Source: Pseudomonadota bacterium | Lineage (GTDB): Bacteria > Pseudomonadota > Gammaproteobacteria > Xanthomonadales > Xanthomonadaceae | NCBI GenBank assembly: GCA_023391775.1 | Contig: JAEWAG010000210.1 | Span: 1 to 5,968 of the forward strand | Length of the DNA: 5,968 nt | Direction of reading: 5' to 3' | Part shown: piece after piece, positions 1-4,973 of the stretch | Position numbering within the stretch: position 1 is the stretch's first letter | Layout of the letters: every line of letters begins with the position of its first letter | Position numbers and translations under genes: made by a program | Notes under the pieces: model-generated | What the model was told of the DNA's origin: nothing | The model's database searches: none | What the model saw: only the letters and a program-made list of their open reading frames with translations

Positions 1-1
1 C

Positions 2-277
2 GCCCTGCTGGCCGCGTGGCGCCCGCACTGCGAAGGCGGGCTGATGGACTTCGGCCCCTCGCGCCTGTGGCTGGATGCCGAGGCCGCGTGCCTGGATGGC
101 GACACCCTCCAGGCGCGCGAACTCGCCGGCCAGGCCCGCGCCGCGCTGCCGCGCATCCATGACCGCTCCAGCCAGATCGTGATGGGCGAGTACCTGGAGG
201 AGCTGGAGCAGCGCCTCGACGGACAGACGCCGCACGACCGTGCCGCGCAGCCCGCCGCCGCACCTGCAGCCACGTAG
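2..277 (+). CDS. C-terminal end of an unidentified helical, TPR-like protein (5' partial)
   Basis: The reading frame is open from the first complete codon at position 2 to a TAG at 275-277, giving about 91 residues of a protein whose start lies outside the window. An internal ATG at 44 is in the same frame, but there is no reason to take it as the true start because the frame continues upstream. The visible part is amphipathic and helical, with a stretch (WLDAEAACLDGDTLQARELA, then GQARAALP) that resembles one tetratricopeptide-like helical hairpin, followed by an acidic helix (EYLEELEQRLDG) and a low-complexity Ala/Pro tail. Codon use is as GC-biased as in the later genes, which supports real coding. 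I do not recognise the family. TPR tails of signalling or transcriptional regulators in xanthomonads would look similar, but that is only a guess. It is separated from the receptor operon by 659 bases and is probably a different transcription unit. Confidence 0.7.
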   Translation, partial: ALLAAWRPHCEGGLMDFGPSRLWLDAEAACLDGDTLQARELAGQARAALPRIHDRSSQIVMGEYLEELEQRLDGQTPHDRAAQPAAAPAAT

Positions 278-294
278 CCGCCGGCAAGGGCAGG

Positions 295-318
295 GCATCG
301 CCGGGCCGATGGCGATGC
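295..318 (+). terminator. Hairpin 17 bases after the first gene's stop; possible terminator without a U-tract
   Basis: GCATCGCC (295-302) is perfectly complementary to GGCGATGC (311-318), with an 8-base loop. It sits where a terminator for the upstream gene would be expected. No T-run follows (the next bases are GGTGGTGC), so it does not meet the usual intrinsic-terminator rule. It may instead be a Rho-dependent end or an mRNA 3' protective stem. Confidence 0.3.
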
Positions 319-500
319 GGTGGTGCAAAGGCCAAGGCCCTGGTCCATGTCCTGAAGTGCAACGGGCGCGGCACTGCGCGCCGTGCCCGCACGGCTGCGG
401 TCGATAGCGCAGGGCGCGAACTGGCTGTGCGGTGCGTTGGCGGACCGCCGGCAGGCATGGCGGCCGTGGTCGTGCGGTCACTGCACCGCGCGTCCCCGCA

Positions 501-517
501 TTGCACCGTGCGTGCAA
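501..517. promoter_or_regulatory. Inverted repeat TTGCAC-N5-GTGCAA, possible operator
   Basis: TTGCAC (501-506) and GTGCAA (512-517) form a perfect 6-bp dyad around 5 bases. The shape suits a homodimeric repressor or activator, but no known operator consensus is matched. It lies about 420 bases before the receptor start, which is far for direct control. Function is inferred from symmetry alone. Confidence 0.25.
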
Positions 518-548
518 GCAGCGTGGCGCCTACGGCGGGCAGGCGGTC

Positions 549-561
549 TGGGCACTGCCCA
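549..561. promoter_or_regulatory. Perfect 13-base palindrome TGGGCACTGCCCA
   Basis: Two 6-base arms are symmetric around the C at 555. It is followed directly by TAAAGG, one of the few A/T-containing spots in this region, so CATAAA (560-565) was considered as a -10 element. No acceptable -35 lies 16-18 bases upstream, so I call only the dyad and not a promoter. Confidence 0.25.
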
Positions 562-594
562 TAAAGGCGGCGCTGCGTGTCCGAGGGTGTGCAC

Positions 595-640
595 GCAGGC
601 CATGCGGGCGGCCCGCGCACGGCACGTTCGCGTGGCCTGC
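595..640 (+). promoter_or_regulatory. 16-bp potential RNA hairpin in the intergenic region
   Basis: Bases 595-610 can pair without interruption with 625-640. The first eight pairs (GCAGGCCA with TGGCCTGC) are perfect Watson-Crick. The next eight include three G-U pairs (603-632, 607-628, 608-627). The loop is 14 bases (611-624). Because G-U pairs are needed, the + strand RNA is the form that folds best as written. An alternative inner palindrome, GCGGGC-G-GCCCGC at 604-616, competes with it. No T-run follows, so it is not a classic terminator. It could be part of an unannotated small RNA or a long leader; no transcript start can be assigned from the sequence. Confidence 0.4.
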
Positions 641-690
641 CCGCAGCGCCGTCCATGCCCGCATCCCCGCGCCGCCACGAGCGCATCCAG

Positions 691-704
691 GCAGGCGCGC
701 CTGC
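691..704. promoter_or_regulatory. Perfect 14-base palindrome GCAGGCGCGCCTGC
   Basis: Seven-base arms meet with no spacer. The arm core GCAGGC also occurs at 451, 539 and 595, with its complement GCCTGC at 635, so the palindrome belongs to a local family of GCAGGC motifs. A dimeric regulator site is possible. In such GC-rich DNA a chance palindrome is also plausible. Confidence 0.25.
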
Positions 705-727
705 GCCGCCACGGCGTCGCATAGCGG

Positions 728-818
728 CACTGCGGCTGCAGCATCACGCGACACCCGGGCGTCGCATTCCGGTCATACGGCTCCGGTCGTCACCCACTGC
801 GGTTGCCGCACATCACGC
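728..818 (+). repeat. Pair of direct repeats: CACTGCGGYTGC, 2-4 bases, CATCACGC
   Basis: Copy 1 is CACTGCGGCTGC (728-739), AG, then CATCACGC (742-749). Copy 2 is CACTGCGGTTGC (795-806), CGCA, then CATCACGC (811-818). Nineteen of 20 aligned bases agree, and only the spacer length differs. A third copy of the 8-base part alone is at 882-889, so CATCACGC recurs every 69-71 bases. The flanking DNA is not similar, so this is not a simple tandem duplication. A two-part protein-binding site or remnants of an older repeat are both possible. Confidence 0.6.
759..776 (+). promoter_or_regulatory. Weak second PHO-box-like element
   Basis: GCGTCGC (759-765), spacer ATTC, CGGTCAT (770-776) aligns to two CTGTCAT repeats with the correct 4-base spacer, matching 3 of 7 and 6 of 7. 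The spacer is richer in A/T than its surroundings, as in classical PHO boxes. The first half is poor, so this alone would not be called. It is listed because a better element lies about 100 bases downstream. A related CGGTCGT half follows at 784-790 but at the wrong spacing. Confidence 0.15.
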
Positions 819-866
819 CATTGCATCGCCCGGGCCAGACGCGGCGCGGCGGCGTGACGCGTGTGC

Positions 867-900
867 GTGTCATGGGCGCGTCATCACGCGTTGCAACACT
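867..900 (+). promoter_or_regulatory. Candidate PhoB-dependent promoter: PHO-box-like repeats plus weak -10
   Basis: GTGTCAT (867-873), spacer GGGC, GCGTCAT (878-884) form two direct repeats with the 11-base period and 4-base spacer of a PHO box. They match the classical CTGTCAT repeats at 6 of 7 and 5 of 7 positions. Ten bases after the box, AACACT (895-900) lies where classical PhoB promoters such as E. coli phoA place their -10; it keeps only A2, A4 and the final T, so it is weak. Transcription would begin near 907 and give a leader of about 30 bases. The downstream genes, a receptor and two glycerophosphodiesterases, are the kind of functions known from phosphate-starvation regulons (for example ugpQ), which makes the assignment more credible. 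The spacer is GC-rich, unlike the classical A/T-rich one. Confidence 0.4.
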
Positions 901-941
901 CGCGGCCCCTCACTGCAGCGTTACGGAGCTGTTGCAATGCG
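887..941 (+). promoter_or_regulatory. Inverted repeat able to sequester the receptor start codon
   Basis: CGCGTTGCAACA (887-898) pairs along all 12 bases with TGTTGCAATGCG (930-941). The only non-Watson-Crick pair is G890-U938, the U of the AUG itself. Beyond a single bulged C929, CUC (899-901) can pair with GAG (926-928), which is most of the Shine-Dalgarno. If the 5' arm is transcribed, both ribosome-binding elements would be hidden, as in a translational switch or RNA thermometer. If transcription starts near 907, as the PHO-box reading predicts, the arm is absent from RNA and the symmetry (TTGCAACA ... TGTTGCAA) could only act as DNA operator sites. Confidence 0.4.
925..928 (+). promoter_or_regulatory. 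Ribosome binding site (GGAG) of the TonB-dependent receptor
   Basis: GGAG ends 8 bases before the ATG at 937. It decides the start: the frame stays open back to beyond 577, but no upstream start codon is followed by a signal peptide, whereas the one at 937 is. Confidence 0.8.
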
Positions 942-3900
942 AACCGATCTGCACCCCCTGCGCAGTGCGCTTGCCGTTGGCATCGCCTTTGCACTGGGCA
1001 TGTCCCCACTTGCCGCGCAGGAAGCGGGAACCGCCAGCGATGCCGCCGACGTCGCGGCGGTGGGCAGTGCCGCGACCGAGCTGGACAGCGTGGTCGTGAC
1101 CGGCACCCGCATCGCGCGTCCGGAGCTGGAGTCGGTGATGCCGATCTCGGTGGTGGATTTCGAGGCGGTCAAGGACACCGGCCGCTTCACCCTGTACGAC
1201 GCGCTGCAGCTCAACCCCGCGATCGGCCCCGGCCTGGGCGAGATGAACTCGATGGGGCAGGAGTACGACAAGGGCGTGGCCAACATCGACCTGCGCGGCA
1301 TGGGCACCAACCGCTCGCTGGTGCTGGTGGACGGGCACCGCTGGGTGTCCGGTGGCGCGCGCACCGCGGCGGTGGACCTCAACACCATTCCCTCGGCGCT
1401 GGTGGAGCGCATCGAGACCGTCACCGGCGGCGCCTCGGCCATCTACGGCGCCGACGCGGTCACCGGCGCGGTGAACGTGGTGATGAAGAAGCGCATGGAC
1501 GGCGTCAGTGCCTCGCTGACCACCGGCATCGCCGAGGAGGGCGATGCGCGCCAGACCCAGGCCTCGGTCGCCGCCGGCTGGGATTTCATGGACGACCGCG
1601 CACACCTGGTATTCGGCGCCAACTACGTGTTCACCGACGAGATCCCGCTGCTGGACCGCTACCGGCAGCGCTACGTCTACCAGGTCAATCCGGAGAACAC
1701 CGGTCCGGACGACGGCATCCCGGACAACATCATCATCGACTTCCACCAGTTCTACCGCTCCCCGTATCCCACCTGGTGCGAGTTCGAGGGCCAGGCGCCG
1801 TGCGGCACCAACGCCATCAATGGCGACTGGTACCAGCTGGTCGACGGGCAGGTGCGGCACATCCCGCGCGACAGCTACCGCACCATCTCCAACAACGATA
1901 CCGGCACCCAGGATGGCGGCCCCGACACCGCGTTCGGCATCTACGACTACATGCTGCTGCGCGACAAGTCGGAGAAGGCCTCGGCCTATTCCAACCTGGA
2001 GGTGCAGCTCACGCCCGAGCTGACCTGGAACACCAGCCTCGGCTACGCGATGAGCTACGTCAGCGGCCATGCCCAATGGCCGGGCCACCGCGACGACGTG
2101 CGTCCGACCAACTGGTGGGGGACCGACCCGGAAACCGGCGTCGCCCATCCCGGCGGCATCGCGCGGCTGGACGATCCGTTCCTGCCGGAGTCGCTGCGCG
2201 CGCACATGGAGGCCAACGGCCTGACCGAGCTGCCGTTCAGCCGCCACTATTCGCACCTTCCGATGTCGCGCGAGATCCACCGCCGTGACGCGCTGAGCTT
2301 CGGCACCGACCTGTCCGGCGCGCTCACCAGCCGCATCGACTGGAAGGGCTTCCTGCGCTGGGGCCGGGTGGTGGACGACATCACCACCACCAACATGGTG
2401 GGCCGCAACGAATGGCTGCTGGCGCGCGACGTCACCGTGGACGCCGCCGGCAACCCGGTCTGCGCCAGCGAGGCCGCGCGTGCCGCCGGCTGCGTGCCGA
2501 CCGACCTGTACAGCACCGCCATGCCCGGCCAGGCGTGGCTGGACTACGTGATGCCCTACGAGCGCTACGAGCGTACCGAGAACAGCCTGCTCAACCTGGG
2601 CCTGGGCATCAACGGCGCCCTGTTCGACCTGCCCGCCGGTAGCGTGCGCTTCGCCGCCGGCGCCGAGTGGCGCGAGGAGACGCTGGACACCCGCGACGAT
2701 CCAGACGCAGCCAAGCTCGCCAACATCGTCTGGTCGCCGGGCAACGACCACGGCCTGCACCCGGACATGAGCGCCAGCCGCCGCGTGTCGGAGGTGTATG
2801 GCGAGGTGGTGGTGCCGGTGCTGGCCGACCTGCCGGGCGTGCACCGGCTGGATGTGGAGGGCGCGTACCGCTACTCCCACTACAGCGACAACCCGTCCAC
2901 CCGCACCTGGAAACTCGGCCTGATCTGGTCGCCGTTCGAGGGCCTGAGCCTGCGCGGCGTGAAGGGCTTCAGCACCCGCGTGCCCAACTTCGGCGAGCTG
3001 TACTCGCCGGTCAGCATGGTCACCCTGGGCCACATCGCCGACCCCTGCCAGGAAGGCCGCATCACCCAGGACCGCGACCGCCCCGGCAACTGCGCGGCCA
3101 CCGTGCCCGGCTGGACCGGACCGTTGCCCACGCCCAACCAGAACGCGCCGCGCGTGTTCACCGGCGGCAACGCCGAGCTGGACCCGGAAACCTCCAACTC
3201 CTTCTCCTACGGCGTGGTGTGGCAGCCCGCGTTCGTGCGCGGGCTGGACATCACCGCCGACTACTGGGAGATCGACATCGACAACGTGATCACCTCGATC
3301 GCCTACGGCACGATCATGAACAACTGCGTCAACGCTACCGGTGCGCCGGACATGGGCTACTGCCAGTTCGTGCATCGCCACGCGGCCGACGGTCCCGGCC
3401 ACCTCGCCGGCGAGGTCGATTACGTGCAGGCGCAGTACGCCAACCTCGCCGGCCGCCGCACCCGCGGCATCGACTTCGGCGCCAACTACGCCTTCGACCT
3501 GGGCCCCGGCCGCTACCGCCTGGGCCTGAGCGCCACGCGCAACCTGGAGCGCCGGGTGATTGCCCAGCGCGGCAGCGAGGGCACGGATTCGGCCGGCCAG
3601 TTCCAGTACCCGGACCTCAAGGCGACGCTGGCCAATCGCTATGACATCGGCGATTTCCGCATCGGCCTCAACACCCGCTGGATCAGCAAGAGCCTGTACG
3701 CGGTCAACGACCAGTCGCTGGAAACGCGCGAGATGCCGTACGTGCCCGCGTACTGGCAGCACGACCTGACCTTCAGCTGGTTCCCGACGATGAACTACTC
3801 GGTGTCGCTGGGCATCAAGAACGTCACCGACAGCAAGGTGGACCACCCGGTGCTGCGCGCGTTCGCCACCACCCCGCACCTGAGTGCCGACACGGTCAAC

Positions 3901-3972
3901 GCCAACAACGGCGCCGCCTACATGGACGGCATCGGCCGCTATGTGTTCCTGACCCTCAAGGCGGACTTCTGA
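937..3972 (+). CDS. TonB-dependent outer-membrane receptor
   Basis: This encodes 1011 residues, a normal length for a large TonB-dependent receptor. Such receptors form a 22-strand outer-membrane barrel closed by a plug and import substrates using TonB/ExbBD energy. Residues 1-27 are a signal peptide (Arg at 2 and 9, hydrophobic core, probable cut after LAA before QEAG). A TonB-box-like segment DSVVVTGTR is at 50-58. The plug (about 62-187) carries the hallmark segments LRGMGTNRSLVLVDGHR (119-135), DLNTIPSALVERIETVTGG (147-165) and SAIYGADAVTGAVNVVMKK (167-185). The barrel runs to a terminal Phe, as outer-membrane insertion requires. There is no N-terminal secretin/TonB-short-like signalling extension, so no anti-sigma partner is expected. 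All eight cysteines fall in four close pairs (281/289, 509/519, 704/719, 797/809), probably loop disulfides. The substrate cannot be read from sequence. The coupled GDPD genes suggest a glycerophosphodiester-containing compound; an iron chelate or glycan cannot be excluded. Confidence 0.97.
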   Translation: MRTDLHPLRSALAVGIAFALGMSPLAAQEAGTASDAADVAAVGSAATELDSVVVTGTRIARPELESVMPISVVDFEAVKDTGRFTLYDALQLNPAIGPGLGEMNSMGQEYDKGVANIDLRGMGTNRSLVLVDGHRWVSGGARTAAVDLNTIPSALVERIETVTGGASAIYGADAVTGAVNVVMKKRMDGVSASLTTGIAEEGDARQTQASVAAGWDFMDDRAHLVFGANYVFTDEIPLLDRYRQRYVYQVNPENTGPDDGIPDNIIIDFHQFYRSPYPTWCEFEGQAPCGTNAINGDWYQLVDGQVRHIPRDSYRTISNNDTGTQDGGPDTAFGIYDYMLLRDKSEKASAYSNLEVQLTPELTWNTSLGYAMSYVSGHAQWPGHRDDVRPTNWWGTDPETGVAHPGGIARLDDPFLPESLRAHMEANGLTELPFSRHYSHLPMSREIHRRDALSFGTDLSGALTSRIDWKGFLRWGRVVDDITTTNMVGRNEWLLARDVTVDAAGNPVCASEAARAAGCVPTDLYSTAMPGQAWLDYVMPYERYERTENSLLNLGLGINGALFDLPAGSVRFAAGAEWREETLDTRDDPDAAKLANIVWSPGNDHGLHPDMSASRRVSEVYGEVVVPVLADLPGVHRLDVEGAYRYSHYSDNPSTRTWKLGLIWSPFEGLSLRGVKGFSTRVPNFGELYSPVSMVTLGHIADPCQEGRITQDRDRPGNCAATVPGWTGPLPTPNQNAPRVFTGGNAELDPETSNSFSYGVVWQPAFVRGLDITADYWEIDIDNVITSIAYGTIMNNCVNATGAPDMGYCQFVHRHAADGPGHLAGEVDYVQAQYANLAGRRTRGIDFGANYAFDLGPGRYRLGLSATRNLERRVIAQRGSEGTDSAGQFQYPDLKATLANRYDIGDFRIGLNTRWISKSLYAVNDQSLETREMPYVPAYWQHDLTFSWFPTMNYSVSLGIKNVTDSKVDHPVLRAFATTPHLSADTVNANNGAAYMDGIGRYVFLTLKADF

Positions 3973-4973
3973 TGCGCGCGCTCGACATGCATACGGCACG
4001 GGGTGCCGGCGGGCGAGGGCGCACGATGCTGGCGGCGACCCTGCTGGCGATGACGGTCTCGATGGCGATGCCGCAGGCGACCGCCGCGGCTTCGGCAGGC
4101 GCGGCGACCCTCGGCCCGGCCGATGGCCGGGCGGCCAGCGAGGTCGCACACCGCCTGCGCGATCCGTCGCAGGTGCTGGTGATCGCCCATCGCGGCTGCG
4201 TGGGCGACGCGCCGGAGGTGTCGCTGGCCTCGATCGACGCCTGCGCCGGCAAGGGCATCGACGGCATCGAGCTGGACATCCGCACCTCGAAGGACGGCGT
4301 GCTGGTGGCCATCCACGACGCCACCCTGGAGCGCACCACCAACGGCAGCGGCAAGGTCGCCGACCACACCGCCGCCGAACTGCGCCAGCTGCGCCTGCGC
4401 CGCGGCAACGGCGGCCCGCGGGTGGTGGTGACCGACCAGCACCTGCCGACCCTGGAGGAAATGCTGATGGCCGCCCGCCGCCACGGCTTCATCGTCCACC
4501 TCGACATCAAGGACGCCCGCTACGCCGACGTGGCCCGGGTGGTCCAGCGCACCGGCATGGCCGGGCAGGCCACCGCCTGGCTCACCGGCCGCCCCGGCGA
4601 TGTCCACCAGCCGGACCCGGCACTGGGCCAGGTGCTGGCCTTCGTGCCACGCATCCAGGGATGCGCAGCCGATGCGGCGCCCACCTGCCGCGGCAACAGC
4701 GCCGATGACCTGATGGACTTCGCCGCGTACAACGTCGCCGGCTACTTCCTCTGGTACCGCACCACGCCGAAGGAATACGCCCGCTTCCAGGCTGCCCCGC
4801 GCCCGGCCGGCACCCGGCTCACCACCGAGACCCTGTGGGAGATCGACAACCTGCCGCGCGCGCGGCGCCTGGCCGAATACCGCCGCCTGCGCGAGGCCGG
4901 CGCCACCCTGTTCCTCACCGACCACCCCGAGGACATGGTCGCCGCCTTCCGCGATACCCGGAGCACCCCATGA
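3972..4973 (+). CDS. Exported glycerophosphodiester phosphodiesterase, GDPD family, with variant active-site motifs
   Basis: This encodes 333 residues. The family hydrolyses glycerophosphodiesters to sn-glycerol-3-phosphate and an alcohol in a metal-dependent TIM barrel. Visible motifs are IAHRG (71-75, catalytic His73), IELDIRTSKDG (99-109, metal ligands Glu100 and Asp102), AIHD (113-116, second catalytic His115), HLDIK (176-180), and LFLTDHPEDM near the C-terminus. Two positions differ from the usual family pattern: PEN after HRG is PEV (81-83), and the third metal ligand, usually Glu in an IEIK-type strand, is Asp178. The ATG shares one base with the receptor stop (TGATG), so translation is probably coupled. 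The first ATG is preferred because the hydrophobic segment (about 19-36) then has Arg residues before it, with cleavage likely near ASA (40-42). A later in-frame ATG at 4026 has its own GAGG (4015-4018) but would leave the signal peptide without positive charge. Periplasmic or outer-membrane-associated location is inferred. Confidence 0.93.
   Translation: MRALDMHTARGAGGRGRTMLAATLLAMTVSMAMPQATAAASAGAATLGPADGRAASEVAHRLRDPSQVLVIAHRGCVGDAPEVSLASIDACAGKGIDGIELDIRTSKDGVLVAIHDATLERTTNGSGKVADHTAAELRQLRLRRGNGGPRVVVTDQHLPTLEEMLMAARRHGFIVHLDIKDARYADVARVVQRTGMAGQATAWLTGRPGDVHQPDPALGQVLAFVPRIQGCAADAAPTCRGNSADDLMDFAAYNVAGYFLWYRTTPKEYARFQAAPRPAGTRLTTETLWEIDNLPRARRLAEYRRLREAGATLFLTDHPEDMVAAFRDTRSTP
4960..4963 (+). 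promoter_or_regulatory. Ribosome binding site (GGAG) of the second GDPD gene
   Basis: GGAG lies inside the end of the preceding gene, 6 bases before the ATG at 4970. It fixes the start. The same frame is open further upstream to about 4835, but that extension overlaps coding sequence of the first GDPD and would bury the signal peptide. Confidence 0.8.

Larger units (their letters stand above)
278..936. other. Long non-coding region rich in short repeats and dyads, upstream of the receptor operon
   Basis: These 659 bases contain no gene I can support. Reading frames here stay open only because stops are rare at this GC content. Their translations are Arg/Cys/Ala-rich with no recognisable fold, and the steady third-position GC bias of the flanking genes is lost. 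The region is not featureless. It carries six same-strand copies of CACTGC (starting at 372, 479, 553, 728, 795 and 911), a 20-base near-identical repeat, a 16-bp potential hairpin, perfect palindromes at 549-561 and 691-704, a TTGCAC/GTGCAA inverted repeat at 501-517, and a PHO-box-like element near the receptor start. GCATCGCC-GGGCC at 295-307 recurs with one inserted C at 823-836. It reads as a regulatory region, possibly with degenerate repeats or an unrecognised small RNA. Confidence 0.75.

Noticed and set aside
383..857. Two overlapping + strand open frames in the intergenic region
   Set aside because: Their products are Arg/Cys/Ala-rich, lack ribosome binding sites and known motifs, and do not show the third-position GC bias seen in real genes of this window.
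855..883. Hairpin TGACGCG (855-861) with CGCGTCA (877-883)
   Set aside because: Seven pairs are real, but they overlap the PHO-box-like direct repeats and are about what CpG-rich DNA gives by chance. If the promoter lies at 867-900 this stretch is not transcribed.
577..936. Open N-terminal extension of the receptor frame back to a GTG at 577
   Set aside because: The extension is Arg/Pro-rich with no fold, crosses the repeat-rich region, and would place the signal peptide 120 residues inside the protein. The ATG at 937 has a GGAG at proper spacing and is followed at once by the signal peptide.
700..936. Cobalamin riboswitch before a TonB-dependent receptor
   Set aside because: CACTG motifs prompted the idea, but no B12 box and no other conserved cobalamin-aptamer segments are present in order.
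278..936. CRISPR array, because of repeated short motifs
   Set aside because: Repeats are too short and differ in spacing, with only two near-complete copies and no uniform spacers.
910..4149. Minus-strand open frame of about 1079 codons opposite the receptor
   Set aside because: It mirrors the receptor codons in GC-rich DNA. Its translation is Val/Ala/His/Gly/Arg low complexity without domains, while the + strand encodes an unmistakable receptor.
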